In this document: positions 1 through 9,869 of the stretch, piece by piece | How the letters are laid out: each line of letters begins with the position of its first letter | Position numbering within the stretch: position 1 is the first letter of the stretch | Assembly (NCBI GenBank): GCA_002835545.1 | Contig: PIZK01000002.1 | Coordinates: 124,001-188,000, forward strand | DNA length: 64,000 nt | Origin: Alteromonadales bacterium alter-6D02 | GTDB taxonomy: Bacteria; Pseudomonadota; Gammaproteobacteria; Enterobacterales; Psychrobiaceae | Direction of reading: 5' to 3' | Translations under genes and position numbers: made by a program | The notes under the pieces: generated by a model | Databases searched by the model: none | Told to the model about the DNA's origin: nothing | The model's input: the letters and a program-made list of their open reading frames with translations, nothing else

Positions 1-2
1 TT

Positions 3-1022
3 GGTATGGGGGCTTGGGATGACTATACCGTGGCCTATGGTTATGGTGAGTTGACCAATGACCAGCTGGCTGAGTTGATTAAAAAAACCAAGCGGCAGGG
101 ACTTGGGTTTATTTCTGATAGTGATGCACGTGCCGCTGGCGGTTCGCACCCTTGGGCACATTTATGGGATAACGGTAAAAAAGCAGACCAAGAATTACAG
201 CGATTAATTCTGGTACGTGAATTAGCATTAAAGCGTATTAATGAATCGATGTTAGACCCGAGTCAAGCGCATTCAGAAATGCGTGAAGCGATTGTGCCGA
301 TTTATTTATTGCACCGTTATCAGGTTGAGGCTGCGAGTAAGATTATTGGTGGTATTGATTATAACTATGCACTATCTGGTGAAAAATTACTTAACCAGGT
401 CGTGGATGCGGATTGGCAGCGTCAGGCATTAGTGAGTGTGTTAAACACCTTATCGGCTAAATATTTAAGTTTACCAAGTGAGCTTATTGCTAAGCTGCCA
501 CCAAAAGCATACGGTTTTTATAACAGCCGTGAGAGCTTTAGTTCATCGAATGGTTTGAATATTGACCCTGTTGCAATGAGCGAAGCCAGTGCACGACATA
601 GTTTAAAATATTTACTACACAGTGCTCGCTTAAACCGTGTATTACAGCAAGGGGTTATCGACCGTGACCAGCTTTCATTGCAAGAGTTATTACAACGCCT
701 TATTGCACGAGTCATTAAAGAGTCAAGTGAACGTGATTATTCAGGGTTAACTGAGTTAGTCGCTAAGCGAGTCAATGTTGTTGTGGTTGAACAGTTGTTA
801 GCTGCATATCACCATAAACAAACCTCGCCTGAGACGAAGGCGGTGCTACATAAAAGCTTAACAGAGTTGCAGAAATGGTTTAAAAAGCAAGCTAAACGTG
901 GCGAAGATGACTTTAAAAGCCACTTTAAGCTACTTGAGCAAGGGTTAGATGAAGGGTTAGAAGATGCCAGTCTGAAACTCATTGCTAAACCGACTAAGTT
1001 GCCTCCGGGATCACCGATTTAA
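3..1022 (+). CDS. Zinc-dependent metalloprotease, C-terminal part (5' truncated by window edge)
   Basis: The reading frame is already open at the left edge, so the ATG at 6 is almost certainly internal and the protein starts outside the window. The visible 338 residues resemble the C-terminal region of large exported zinc metalloproteases of the DUF5117/DUF4953 (gluzincin-like) family. The cue is a stretch near residues 37-55 with SDARAAGGSHPWAHLWDNG, preceded by a GAWDDYTVAYGYG segment that in this family follows the catalytic domain. The HExxH site itself would lie upstream and is not visible. The rest is mostly helical and ends in a Lys/Pro-rich tail. It converges on the downstream kinase-like gene through a shared terminator. 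Family assignment comes from recalled motif similarity. Confidence 0.7.
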   Translation, partial: GMGAWDDYTVAYGYGELTNDQLAELIKKTKRQGLGFISDSDARAAGGSHPWAHLWDNGKKADQELQRLILVRELALKRINESMLDPSQAHSEMREAIVPIYLLHRYQVEAASKIIGGIDYNYALSGEKLLNQVVDADWQRQALVSVLNTLSAKYLSLPSELIAKLPPKAYGFYNSRESFSSSNGLNIDPVAMSEASARHSLKYLLHSARLNRVLQQGVIDRDQLSLQELLQRLIARVIKESSERDYSGLTELVAKRVNVVVVEQLLAAYHHKQTSPETKAVLHKSLTELQKWFKKQAKRGEDDFKSHFKLLEQGLDEGLEDASLKLIAKPTKLPPGSPI

Positions 1023-1052
1023 TAACTCTTAGCTTATTGCTTGAAATTACTG

Positions 1053-1087
1053 GCGGTAAAAAGCAGCCTAGAGCAGCTTTTTACCGC
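1053..1087. terminator. Bidirectional Rho-independent terminator
   Basis: Perfect 12-bp arms (GCGGTAAAAAGC / GCTTTTTACCGC) enclose an 11-nt loop. The A-run and T-run lie inside the stem, so it can act on both strands. It sits in the 76-bp gap between two convergent genes. Confidence 0.8.
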
Positions 1088-1098
1088 TATTAATTGAT

Positions 1099-2910
1099 TC
1101 ACTTTGATGATTTAGGGTTGATTGGCATGAATAGCGTAGGCTGTTGCTGCTGATACTCAAAGAACTTACTGTCTTTATAAGGAAACTTCATAAACCCTGA
1201 AACACCAGTTCCTTTAATCAGTGGCACTTGACTGATTAACTTAGTGATTAAACTATCAAATAGCGATTCTTTTTCGGCATCAAGTAACGATAAATAATTA
1301 TGAATCTTTAAATCATTCGCTAACGATTCAAAGATGATACAGCCTGTGTGATGAATTAAGTTCATTTGTGCTAAGGTTTCTAGCATTTCATCGGGTAAGT
1401 CCAATTGTTCATCGGGGTCTTTTTCATCTTCAAAGTAGGAATGCAGGCGACTTTCATCGCTAATTAGTGGGCGGTCATGGATGTCGTAATTTAGCTGCAT
1501 TGATGGCGGTGGGATATAAGCATCGCTATCGCTATCCCGTGCAATATGCTTAGTTTGCTTTGCATTAAAGAAACAGGCTTTAAATATGCCTTGACGATCA
1601 ATCGCGCGTGCAAGGGTTACCATATTATTAACGGCGCTGATAAATGATTGCCTTAGCTCATTGTTATATAGGTTAAGATTAGAATCGATATACAATCCAT
1701 CATCGTGCCAGTGAATCGCTAATCCACCAACCACAGGATATTTACCCAAACGACTCACTGCCGCTAAAAATGCTTTGGCATTTTCCCCCATACCCTGAAG
1801 AAAATTTTTGTAGTAGTTATCAAGCTGAACATCGTCTATATCATCAAAATCGTTGAGGTGGGCTTCTTCTTTTAAAAATGAACGGCGTGAGGTATAAACT
1901 ACCGACTCTAATTCGTCATTATTTAATTGGTGTTGCCACACCGGAAGTTGTGGTGTTAAATCGAGTGAGTGTGGCGCTGGAGTTACAATATTTTTCATAA
2001 ACTTCATGTTATTGATGAAATAGTCACCAGCCTGTTGACGCAGTTTAATATCGTCACTGAGCATATTTTGTAACGTTAACGCGAACTCTTTTGGTAGCCC
2101 TAAGGATGTCGCGGGAATCACGCGAGATCCAAAACGGCATGATTGACCAGAGGCAAGGGCGTATAGCGTTCCAGCAAGGCCTTGTTCATCAAAACGGACG
2201 GAAGAAAGCGCACCATTGAGCTGCTCATCGCCAATAAAATAAACATCACCAAGACGGGCGTTACTGTGCTGTAAGTCCCCCGACATCAACTCCATCACAT
2301 TGCTACTATAAAATTGACCGTGCTGATCAACTTGAGCATAAACCGACGAGCCCCAATCAATTAAACCAATGGTTTGGCTGGCATGATCGAACACGATATT
2401 TGAAGGCTTGATGTCTCCATGAATGATGACCTTATCTAATTGACGTAATTTTATCAGGATTTCAGACATTTGATGAGCAATCGCGAGCACTTCATTTGGC
2501 GGCAGCGGGCCATTTGCGATAGAATACTGCTCTAAATCAACCCCAATGGCGCGGCGCATTGATAATATGCGTTGTTTACCAATTTTAAAGTAACCTAAGA
2601 ATGACGGTACCAGCGGGTGATTAACTTGCTCAAGCATGAAGCCCTCTTCTTCGAGGCGATCTTGAACGTGCTCGGGCAAGGTGATCCGGGAAAACTTAAA
2701 TACATGTTGCTCACCAATCGGGGTGGTTGCTGCAAAAGCAAAACCATAAGCACCTTTACCGACATATGCAATACGGTGATAACCTAATTGACTGAGTTGG
2801 TCCTGACATAAGTTAAGCCAATTTCTTAGCTTGGTTGCATCATGATGATTTAATAAATATATGGATTGCTCTTCGGCAATATAAAACTGTTGTAAGTTTG
2901 GTTTCGTCAT
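1099..2910 (-). CDS. Protein kinase-like protein with long C-terminal extension
   Basis: A 603-residue protein whose first ~290 residues carry Ser/Thr kinase landmarks. There is a glycine-rich loop GKGAYGFAFA (residues 51-60), a candidate ATP-binding lysine in VFKFSR (K72), a catalytic loop HGDIKPSN (164-171), and DWG (185-187) in place of DFG. HGD instead of HRD and DWG instead of DFG are seen in bacterial and small-molecule kinases. All key catalytic residues are present, so activity is plausible. No transmembrane segment or signal peptide is evident, so it is probably cytoplasmic. Residues ~300-603 match nothing I recognise. It appears monocistronic, converges on the metalloprotease gene, and lies back-to-back with the cytochrome gene. 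Substrate unknown. Confidence 0.75.
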   Translation of the reverse strand: MTKPNLQQFYIAEEQSIYLLNHHDATKLRNWLNLCQDQLSQLGYHRIAYVGKGAYGFAFAATTPIGEQHVFKFSRITLPEHVQDRLEEEGFMLEQVNHPLVPSFLGYFKIGKQRILSMRRAIGVDLEQYSIANGPLPPNEVLAIAHQMSEILIKLRQLDKVIIHGDIKPSNIVFDHASQTIGLIDWGSSVYAQVDQHGQFYSSNVMELMSGDLQHSNARLGDVYFIGDEQLNGALSSVRFDEQGLAGTLYALASGQSCRFGSRVIPATSLGLPKEFALTLQNMLSDDIKLRQQAGDYFINNMKFMKNIVTPAPHSLDLTPQLPVWQHQLNNDELESVVYTSRRSFLKEEAHLNDFDDIDDVQLDNYYKNFLQGMGENAKAFLAAVSRLGKYPVVGGLAIHWHDDGLYIDSNLNLYNNELRQSFISAVNNMVTLARAIDRQGIFKACFFNAKQTKHIARDSDSDAYIPPPSMQLNYDIHDRPLISDESRLHSYFEDEKDPDEQLDLPDEMLETLAQMNLIHHTGCIIFESLANDLKIHNYLSLLDAEKESLFDSLITKLISQVPLIKGTGVSGFMKFPYKDSKFFEYQQQQPTLFMPINPKSSK

Positions 2911-2951
2911 ATTAAGTTGCGATAAAGGTTACTGTGGTTAGAATAAAGAAT

Positions 2952-2981
2952 CTTGCGTTATTGAGCAATTGTTAACGCAAG
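2952..2981. repeat. Inverted repeat, related to one at 57651-57673
   Basis: Perfect 9-bp arms CTTGCGTTA / TAACGCAAG with a 12-nt spacer lie in the divergent gap upstream of the kinase-like gene. The right arm with its flank (2969-2986) matches 57662-57679 at 17 of 18 positions. There is no T-run, so it is not a typical terminator. It could be an operator or an interspersed palindrome. Confidence 0.5.
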
Positions 2982-3202
2982 ACGAGTCCGATACTTAGCT
3001 GAAGCTCTTACTGATAATAAATGATAAAAATTAGACTTTAGCGTTGTTGAGTTTTTAGCCGATTGTAGTTTAAGGTTATATGTATTTTTGGATATAAGTT
3101 GATTTATATCTATATTAATAAGCAATAAAGCAATTATGCTTGCCGTTACAGATAAAATAATTTGATCGTCGAGCAAAGAATCAATTAATCGGGAGATTTA
3201 CT

Positions 3203-3520
3203 ATGTTAAAGAAACGTACTATTGCACTAGCACTGGCGTTATCACTACCAATGATGGCAAACGCAGCTAAAGGCGATGCCGCAGCAGGTAAAGCAAAAGC
3301 CGCAGTTTGTGCTGGTTGTCACGGTGCTGATGGTATTGCCATTTCACCAATGTACCCAAACCTTAAGGGTCAGAAGAAGATGTACTTAAAGTCTTCTTTA
3401 AAAGCGTTTAAAAATAAATCTCGTACCGGTGGTCAAGCAATGATGATGTATGCAATGGCTGCAAACTTATCAGATGCTGATATTGCTGACTTAGCGGCTT
3501 ACTACAGCTCACTTAAATAG
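3203..3520 (+). CDS. Periplasmic class I cytochrome c (c553/c4-like, single haem)
   Basis: A 105-residue precursor with a clean signal peptide ending near AxA (residues 20-22), followed by one haem-binding motif, CAGCH. A Met-rich segment near the C-terminus ([10 protein letters not shown]) would supply the sixth, axial methionine, followed by the usual C-terminal helix ([16 protein letters not shown]). It is a soluble periplasmic electron carrier, probably feeding a terminal oxidase or reductase. The start is supported by GGGAG about 8 nt upstream of the ATG. It is monocistronic, with its own terminator downstream. The physiological partner cannot be read from the context. Confidence 0.9.
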   Translation: MLKKRTIALALALSLPMMANAAKGDAAAGKAKAAVCAGCHGADGIAISPMYPNLKGQKKMYLKSSLKAFKNKSRTGGQAMMMYAMAANLSDADIADLAAYYSSLK

Positions 3521-3575
3521 TTCTATCGTTTTTTAAATGGTCAAAGCAAGAGCCTTGATCGACTAGAGAACATCG

Positions 3576-3617
3576 AGCCCTCAACAGTTGAATTGTTCAA
3601 TTGCTGGGGGCTTTTTA
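3576..3617 (+). terminator. Rho-independent terminator of the cytochrome c gene
   Basis: A long stem (AGCCCTCAACAGTTGAA paired with TTCAATTGCTGGGGGCT, one mismatch and a few G-T pairs) with a tiny TTG loop, followed directly by a T-rich tract. Confidence 0.85.
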
Positions 3618-3746
3618 TTGGTGCTGCAAAGTAACAGCTATCATAATTCTCGTGTTGAGTAATTATACCTCTTGGAGGTATGTTACTCGGTTAATCTTAC
3701 TTTCTATGTTAATTTATGTTTTTTAAAAGGAAAAAGGTCAAGGGAT

Positions 3747-4769
3747 GTGATTGGAATCAGACGCTTGCTAGTTGCTGGCTTCGCAGTATTGTTTATGTCA
3801 ACTATTGGCTCTGCAATGGCTATAAGCAAACCACGCGTTGAGTATGCTGTTTGTACAGGTAATGCCAAAGTGTGTGGTAACCTTGGTTTTCAACGTCATT
3901 ACGCGTTAAACGAAGCTAGACAATTTGTAAACCAATCTTCGAGTCCGCAAAGCTATGATCTGTTTTTTCAGGTCGATGCCACCAGTTCAGTGACTCATTT
4001 TAAACTTCATTTTTACCAAAAGGGGCAACCCGTTGAGGGAGCAGGTGGGAAGGTTGTTTCTTATTATCGTACTGCTGAGCTGTTATCTGAAAAACCAATA
4101 GAGGGCGAATTAAAACATCGCATTAATCGACTTTTAATGTCTGGGACGAAAACACAGCGGTTTATTATGCGAAATCTTCCCTATGCTTCAAATAAAGATA
4201 TTATTGATATGGAAGATTTTTGCGGTATACCAGCGACGGAGCATTCACCTTCTATCATGCTAAGTCAATGTAGTAACGCTCTTTTAACTTACCTGTGGCC
4301 TGATGTCGAATCAGTGCAGATTATAGAAGGCTTATTAGGTGAAGACTTTGAGGGGAAAGTTACTGCGAATGAGCTTTTCATATATCCAGATATGACGTTG
4401 GGTAGTAAAGTCCGTTATCTAAGCTCACCGTTACTGACGGCACCCGCTGGTAATGTATTTCATTTAGCCACTAAAACGGGTTATAGGCTAACAGTCGTTG
4501 CTACGGATCTAGGTTTTATTAAAAGCACCAGCTTTACTATACCACCTCATGATCTACCTATTCCTTTGAAGGAAGATGGTGATATCGATTTCGATAAATT
4601 GACCAAAAAAGCAGAACAGGGCACATACAGTTTTACTATAGATAATGCTCGGTTTATCCAGCTTGTTGCGACACGAACAGGTCTTAGGCAATGGCAAGAG
4701 TTAGCCGATAAGTTACTGAGAGGGTTTAATTGTTATCACTGCCGTGTCACGGCAGGTGAGCCCAATTAA
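3747..4769 (+). CDS. Exported protein of unknown function
   Basis: I do not recognise this protein. The frame is open from a TTG at 3672, but the GTG at 3747 is the better start. It has AAAAAGG 9 nt upstream and gives an immediate signal peptide (RR, then a hydrophobic run ending GSAMA). From there the product is ~340 residues and likely periplasmic. Cysteines cluster at the mature N-terminus (VCTGNAKVCG) and the extreme C-terminus (NCYHC), suggesting disulfides. The middle is soluble, with mixed alpha/beta character, and shows no known enzyme motif. It lies alone between the cytochrome terminator and a bidirectional terminator shared with valS. Confidence 0.6.
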   Translation: MIGIRRLLVAGFAVLFMSTIGSAMAISKPRVEYAVCTGNAKVCGNLGFQRHYALNEARQFVNQSSSPQSYDLFFQVDATSSVTHFKLHFYQKGQPVEGAGGKVVSYYRTAELLSEKPIEGELKHRINRLLMSGTKTQRFIMRNLPYASNKDIIDMEDFCGIPATEHSPSIMLSQCSNALLTYLWPDVESVQIIEGLLGEDFEGKVTANELFIYPDMTLGSKVRYLSSPLLTAPAGNVFHLATKTGYRLTVVATDLGFIKSTSFTIPPHDLPIPLKEDGDIDFDKLTKKAEQGTYSFTIDNARFIQLVATRTGLRQWQELADKLLRGFNCYHCRVTAGEPN

Positions 4770-4783
4770 AGAGGGTCTAGAAT

Positions 4784-4812
4784 AAAAAGCGCATCAAATT
4801 GATGCGCTTTTT
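4784..4812. terminator. Bidirectional terminator between the unknown exported gene and valS
   Basis: Perfect 12-bp arms AAAAAGCGCATC / GATGCGCTTTTT with a 5-nt loop. It carries an A-run on one side and a T-run on the other, and separates two convergent genes. Confidence 0.9.
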
Positions 4813-4821
4813 ACATGCGTA

Positions 4822-7584
4822 TTACAACGCTTCAATCGTCGCTTGTTGCTCTTTTAACTTAGCAACCGTTTGTTCCATTTCGGCTAATTTTTCACGCTCT
4901 TTAGCGATAACATCGGCTGGTGCTTTGCTAACAAAGCGCTCATTAGATAGTTTGCCGCTAGTACGTGCTAAGTCCTTGCCGATTTTTTCTAGCGCTTTAT
5001 TGATACGACTTAGTTCTGCGTCTTTATCAATTAAACCTGCCATTGGGATCAGAATTTCCATTTTACCAACTAGCGCTGTTGCTGACGCTGGTGCTTGCTC
5101 GTCATCACCTAAGCTAGTGAAGCTTTCGATTTTCGCCAATGCTTGTAAGAACGCTTGGTTGTCGTCTAGACGACGCTTGTCTTCTTCAGCAACATTTTTG
5201 AGTAACACGTTAAGTGGCTTGTTCGGGCTAATGTCCATTTCACCACGGATGTTACGAATACCATCGATAAACTCTTTAACCCACTCTAAATCGTTTAAGG
5301 CTGTTTCATCAGCTAGAGCGGCATCTGCTTTAGGGAAAGGCTGTGTCATGATGGTATCACCATAAACACCAGCAAGTGGTGCAACACGCTGCCAGATCTC
5401 TTCAGTGATATAAGGCATTAATGGGTGTAGCAAACGTAATGTGGTTTCTAACACCTGCGCTAATGTTTTACGCGTGCCTTTTTGCTGCGCGTCAGTGCCT
5501 TTAAATAGCACTGGTTTAGTTAGCTCTAAGTACCAACCACAGAACTGATTCCAAGTGAATTCATAAATACACTGCGCTGCTAAATCGAAGCGGTACGTAT
5601 CAAGGTGAGAGCGATATTGCTCCGTCACTTGTTGTAGTTTCGCTTGAATCCAACGGTCTGCTAGGCTGTATTCATGATCATCACCGTTTAAGAACTCTTT
5701 CTCTTCGGTGTGCATTAATACGTAACGGCTACCATTCCATAACTTGTTACAGAAGTTGCGGTAGCCTTCAACACGGCCTAGATCGAAGCTGATTTCACGA
5801 TTCGCCGAAGCTAATGAAGCAAAGGTAAAGCGCAGTGCGTCAGTACCGTACGAATCAATGCCTTCTGGGAACTGATTGCGGGTCGCTTTTTCTATTTTCT
5901 TAGCCATTTGCGGCTGCATCATGCCACTAGTACGTTTAGCGACTAAATCTTCAATGGTGATGCCGTCTAAAAGGTCGATCGGGTCAAGCACGTTACCTTT
6001 TGATTTTGACATCTTATTACCTTGCTCATCACAGATAAGGCCAGTAATGTAAATCTCTTTGAATGGGACTTTACCGGTAAACTTCTTGGTCATCATGATC
6101 ATGCGAGCAACCCAGAAGAAGATAATGTCAAAGCCTGTCACTAACACTGAGCTTGGTACGAAAGTTTCTAGCTCTGGTGTTTTCTCTGGCCAGCCCATCG
6201 TTGCGAATGGCCATAGCGCTGAAGAGAACCACGTGTCTAATACATCTTCGTCTTGGCGTAATTTAACATCATCAGCGATGTTGTGCTTAGCACGTACATC
6301 GGCTTCATCACTGCCAACGTAGAAGTTGTCATGTTCGTCATACCATGCAGGAATACGATGGCCCCACCACAATTGACGTGAGATACACCAATCTTGAATG
6401 TTATCCATCCAGTTGTAGTAGGTTTTATCCCAGTTCTCTGGCACAAACTTAATTTCACCACTGCGTACCGCTTCAATCGCAGGTTCAGCGAGCGGTGCTG
6501 CTTTAACATACCATTGGTCGGTTAATAATGGCTCGATAATAGCGTTTGAACGATCGCCACGCGGCACCATTAATTTATGTGGTTTGATATCAACGAGTAA
6601 ACCTAGTTCGTCTAAATCACTAACGATTTTCTTACGTGCATCAAAGCGATCTAAGCCACGGTATTGCTCTGGGCAATCGGCGTTCATCGTCGCTTCTTTG
6701 GTTAAGATATTGATCAGTGGTAAGTCATGGCGCTTACCCATTTCATTATCGTTAAAGTCATGGGCAGGGGTGATTTTCACACAACCTGTACCGAATTCTG
6801 GCTCAACGTAATCATCAGCAATGATAGGAATTAAACGGCCGGTTAAAGGCAGCTTGATTTCTTTACCGATTAGGTGAGCATAACGCTCATCTTCAGGGTG
6901 AACAGCAACGGCGCTATCACCTAGCATGGTTTCTGGGCGCGTTGTTGCAACAACAAGTGCACCACTGCCATCGGCCAGCGGGTAGCTCATGTGCCACATG
7001 CTGCCTTGCTCTTCTGTGTTTACTACTTCTAAATCAGAAACCGCAGTGTGTAATACCGGATCCCAGTTAACTAAGCGCTTACCACGGTAAATTAACCCTT
7101 CTTCATGCAATGAAATAAATACTTCTTGCACGGCATTAGATAAATCGTCATCCATGGTGAATGCTTCGCGTGACCAATCTGGAGAGGTACCTAAACGGCG
7201 CATTTGGCTAGTGATAGTGCCACCAGATTGCTCTTTCCACTCCCAGATCTTCTTAACGAAGTCTTCGCGACCTAAATCATGACGGGTTTGACCGTTGGCG
7301 TTTAACTGACGCTCTACCACCATTTGCGTTGCGATACCTGCGTGGTCAGTCCCAGGTTGCCATAACGTATTGTCACCATCCATACGGCGGTAACGGGTTA
7401 GCGCATCCATGATGGTATGTTGAAATGCGTGGCCCATGTGTAAGCTACCGGTGACGTTCGGTGGCGGTAATAAAATACAGTAACTGTCTTTGCTGGTGTC
7501 GCCGCTTGGTTTAAATAAATCACTATTTTCCCAAGTCTGGTAAATAGTTTGCTCAATAGCTTGTGGGTTATATGTTTTTTCCAT
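4822..7584 (-). CDS. valS: Valine--tRNA ligase
   Basis: A 920-residue class Ia aminoacyl-tRNA synthetase that charges tRNA-Val with valine in the cytoplasm. Visible hallmarks are [13 protein letters not shown] near residues 40-52 (the HIGH motif as HMGH), [10 protein letters not shown], and KMSKSKGN near residue 524. An anticodon-binding domain follows, with a C-terminal coiled coil rich in Lys/Glu (the ValRS tRNA-binding arm). The length is normal (E. coli ValRS is 951). It is the last gene of a pepA-holC-valS run, only 33 nt after holC, an arrangement conserved in gammaproteobacteria. Confidence 0.98.
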   Translation of the reverse strand: MEKTYNPQAIEQTIYQTWENSDLFKPSGDTSKDSYCILLPPPNVTGSLHMGHAFQHTIMDALTRYRRMDGDNTLWQPGTDHAGIATQMVVERQLNANGQTRHDLGREDFVKKIWEWKEQSGGTITSQMRRLGTSPDWSREAFTMDDDLSNAVQEVFISLHEEGLIYRGKRLVNWDPVLHTAVSDLEVVNTEEQGSMWHMSYPLADGSGALVVATTRPETMLGDSAVAVHPEDERYAHLIGKEIKLPLTGRLIPIIADDYVEPEFGTGCVKITPAHDFNDNEMGKRHDLPLINILTKEATMNADCPEQYRGLDRFDARKKIVSDLDELGLLVDIKPHKLMVPRGDRSNAIIEPLLTDQWYVKAAPLAEPAIEAVRSGEIKFVPENWDKTYYNWMDNIQDWCISRQLWWGHRIPAWYDEHDNFYVGSDEADVRAKHNIADDVKLRQDEDVLDTWFSSALWPFATMGWPEKTPELETFVPSSVLVTGFDIIFFWVARMIMMTKKFTGKVPFKEIYITGLICDEQGNKMSKSKGNVLDPIDLLDGITIEDLVAKRTSGMMQPQMAKKIEKATRNQFPEGIDSYGTDALRFTFASLASANREISFDLGRVEGYRNFCNKLWNGSRYVLMHTEEKEFLNGDDHEYSLADRWIQAKLQQVTEQYRSHLDTYRFDLAAQCIYEFTWNQFCGWYLELTKPVLFKGTDAQQKGTRKTLAQVLETTLRLLHPLMPYITEEIWQRVAPLAGVYGDTIMTQPFPKADAALADETALNDLEWVKEFIDGIRNIRGEMDISPNKPLNVLLKNVAEEDKRRLDDNQAFLQALAKIESFTSLGDDEQAPASATALVGKMEILIPMAGLIDKDAELSRINKALEKIGKDLARTSGKLSNERFVSKAPADVIAKEREKLAEMEQTVAKLKEQQATIEAL

Positions 7585-7617
7585 GATCCGATAATTCTTC
7601 GTTGGCGTTAATAGCGA

Positions 7618-8046
7618 TTAGTCTTGATGCAACTGCGGGGCAAGGTTTAACACTCTACATTGGTGAAAACGCTCGCGGGCTTGTTGCTTCTGTTCAGACT
7701 CGCTTGGAATAAAGTCGATTATTTGGCTAAAGTTTACTGCAAATGGCGGTAAAGGGTGGCATAAGTTAATTAAAACGTGACGGCGACCTTGCGGTGGCTG
7801 ATGTCCTATTTCAATTGGCGCGCCATAATGAGGCCCTTCACCTTGTAAGTTATGCGGGATAAACTTTGCTGGTGGCTGTTGCCACATTAACTCGTCAATA
7901 GCTTCACTGGTTTTTGCATCCATTGTCGCAATAAACACGCGCTGTCCTTGCTGATACAGTTCACCAGCCAGCTGACAGGCTTTATCTATTACTGTCGTAG
8001 CTCGCTCGTCGTTATTGTCTAAATGGTAAAAAGTTGTTTGTGCCAT
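7618..8046 (-). CDS. holC: DNA polymerase III chi subunit
   Basis: A 142-residue protein matching HolC: an N-terminal TFYHLDN strand, a central region with the ARERFHQCR helix, and overall size close to E. coli chi (147). Chi pairs with psi in the clamp-loader complex and contacts single-strand-binding protein at the replication fork. Its position between pepA and valS is the classic gammaproteobacterial order. The 88-nt gap from pepA contains a small hairpin that might tune expression. Confidence 0.9.
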   Translation of the reverse strand: MAQTTFYHLDNNDERATTVIDKACQLAGELYQQGQRVFIATMDAKTSEAIDELMWQQPPAKFIPHNLQGEGPHYGAPIEIGHQPPQGRRHVLINLCHPLPPFAVNFSQIIDFIPSESEQKQQARERFHQCRVLNLAPQLHQD

Positions 8047-8081
8047 TGTCTCGTCAAGTTATCTATTGTGCTAAACGCACT

Positions 8082-8105
8082 AAGGCAGCGTTTAATCACT
8101 GCCTT
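8082..8105 (-). other. Hairpin between pepA and holC
   Basis: A 7-bp stem AAGGCAG / CTGCCTT with a 10-nt loop lies just after the pepA stop on the minus strand. No T-run follows, so it looks more like an attenuating or mRNA-protecting hairpin than a full terminator. Confidence 0.35.
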
Positions 8106-8135
8106 ATTAATGCTTTGGTTTATTGTTGCAAATGA

Positions 8136-9647
8136 TTATTCTGCAACAACACCTTCTGCACGGTTCATTAAGAACTGAGTTAGTAGCGGTACTGGGCGAC
8201 CAGTCGAGCCTTTGTTTGCGCCACTATTCCATGCAGTACCAGCAACGTCAATGTGAGCCCACTGATATTTCTTAGTAAAGCGCGATAAGAAACACGCCGC
8301 AGTAATAGTGCCAGCTGCACGGCCACCTAAGTTGGTGAAGTCGGCAAATGGGCTGCTTAATTGCTCTTGATATTCATCCCATAACGGTAGACGCCATGCT
8401 CGGTCACTCGATTGCTCGCCAGCGTTTAATAATTCATGGGCTAATGGATTGTGGTTACTTAATAAACCACACGCATGCTTACCAAGTGCAACAATCACTG
8501 CGCCAGTTAAGGTTGCGGTATCAATCACCAGCTCTGGGTCAAAACGTTCAACATAAGTTAATACGTCACATAAAACCAAGCGGCCTTCAGCGTCAGTATT
8601 TAATACCTCTACGGTTTGCCCTGACATTGTAGTTAAAATGTCACCTGGGCGATACGCGTTGGATGATGGCATGTTTTCACAGCCTGCTAAGATACCAACA
8701 ACATTAATTGGTAACTCTAAATCGATTAATGATTTCATGGTTCCAAGAACGCCCGCGGCACCACCCATGTCATATTTCATCTCATCCATGCCTTCGCCAG
8801 GTTTAAGTGAAATACCACCTGAGTCAAAGGTTAATCCTTTACCAATTAATACAATTGGTTTTGTATCTGGGTCTGGCGCGCCTTTATAATTGATAATCGT
8901 CATTTGTGATTCATTATCACTACCACGACCTACAGCAAGGTATGATTCCATACCTAACTCAGCCATTTGCTCTTCGCCAATGACTTCAACTTCAACTTTA
9001 TCGCTGCTTTCTGCTAATTGACGAGATTGACGTGCGAGGTAAGCTGGATTACAAATGTTTGGCGGCATGTTGGCCACGTCTTTACATAAATTCATGCCAT
9101 TTGATACGGCGTTACCATGGTTAATTGCACGTTCGCCCACAGGTAGTTCACGGCGAGTCGGTACATTGAACACTAATTTACGTAGCGGGCGGCGAGTTTC
9201 ATCTTTTTTGCTTTTAAGTGCATCAAAAACATAGAGGCCGTTATTTGTCGCTTCAACAGCTTGGCGTACTTTCCAGTAGGTATCACGGCCTTTAACGTGT
9301 AATTCAGTTAAGAAGCAAACGGCTTCCATTGAACCCGTTTCATTAAGCTTGTTAATCGTTTTATTGATGATTTGCTTATATTGGCGCTCATCAAGCTCAC
9401 GCTCTTTACCGCAACCAACTAATAAGACTCGCTCACTTAATACTTTTTTATCGATATGATGTAATAATAAGGTTTGACCTACTTTGCCTTCAAGATCACC
9501 ACGACGTAATAGGTTGCTAATATAACCATCACTGATCTTATCCAGCTGCTCTGCAACAGGTGATAAACGACGCGGCTCGAATACACCAACAACGATACAT
9601 GCACTGCGTTGCTTTTCTGGGCTGCCACTTTTTACATTGAACTCCAT
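8136..9647 (-). CDS. pepA: Leucyl aminopeptidase (M17, PepA)
   Basis: A 503-residue M17 aminopeptidase. It has an N-terminal macro-like domain (residues 1-~165) and a C-terminal catalytic domain containing the signature NTDAEGRL near residues 349-356. Upstream are the metal-binding segment around [10 protein letters not shown] and the conserved DMGGAAG. It is a cytoplasmic hexameric exopeptidase needing two divalent metals; in E. coli the homologue also binds DNA as an accessory factor in Xer recombination and carAB control. It begins the pepA-holC-valS run and diverges from lptF across a 222-bp gap. Confidence 0.97.
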   Translation of the reverse strand: MEFNVKSGSPEKQRSACIVVGVFEPRRLSPVAEQLDKISDGYISNLLRRGDLEGKVGQTLLLHHIDKKVLSERVLLVGCGKERELDERQYKQIINKTINKLNETGSMEAVCFLTELHVKGRDTYWKVRQAVEATNNGLYVFDALKSKKDETRRPLRKLVFNVPTRRELPVGERAINHGNAVSNGMNLCKDVANMPPNICNPAYLARQSRQLAESSDKVEVEVIGEEQMAELGMESYLAVGRGSDNESQMTIINYKGAPDPDTKPIVLIGKGLTFDSGGISLKPGEGMDEMKYDMGGAAGVLGTMKSLIDLELPINVVGILAGCENMPSSNAYRPGDILTTMSGQTVEVLNTDAEGRLVLCDVLTYVERFDPELVIDTATLTGAVIVALGKHACGLLSNHNPLAHELLNAGEQSSDRAWRLPLWDEYQEQLSSPFADFTNLGGRAAGTITAACFLSRFTKKYQWAHIDVAGTAWNSGANKGSTGRPVPLLTQFLMNRAEGVVAE

Positions 9648-9869
9648 GAGCTCTCCTAGGTTCTTAAAGACAAAGGCTTTGAATTGTTAGATAATAGCAA
9701 ACTGAGTACGACTAGTTACCTAGCTAATAGCTATTGAGTTTGCATTGATTGTATATATGCTAGTCTTTATAGTACTACTTTGCCGAGATAAAACTAGCCA
9801 AAACGGGTAGTCTACCTAAAATATAGGCCGTTTCCAGTAAAATTGTAAGTTTAGTGATGGAAAATACAC

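Noticed and set aside
2958-3176. Minus-strand open frame of 72 codons between the kinase-like gene and the cytochrome gene
   Set aside because: It overlaps the inverted repeat and the cytochrome promoter region, has no ribosome-binding site I can see, and its composition looks like translated AT-rich spacer.
4799-5365. 188-codon plus-strand frame opposite valS
   Set aside because: It is antisense to a well-conserved valS and Ser/Ala/Leu-rich as expected for a shadow frame.
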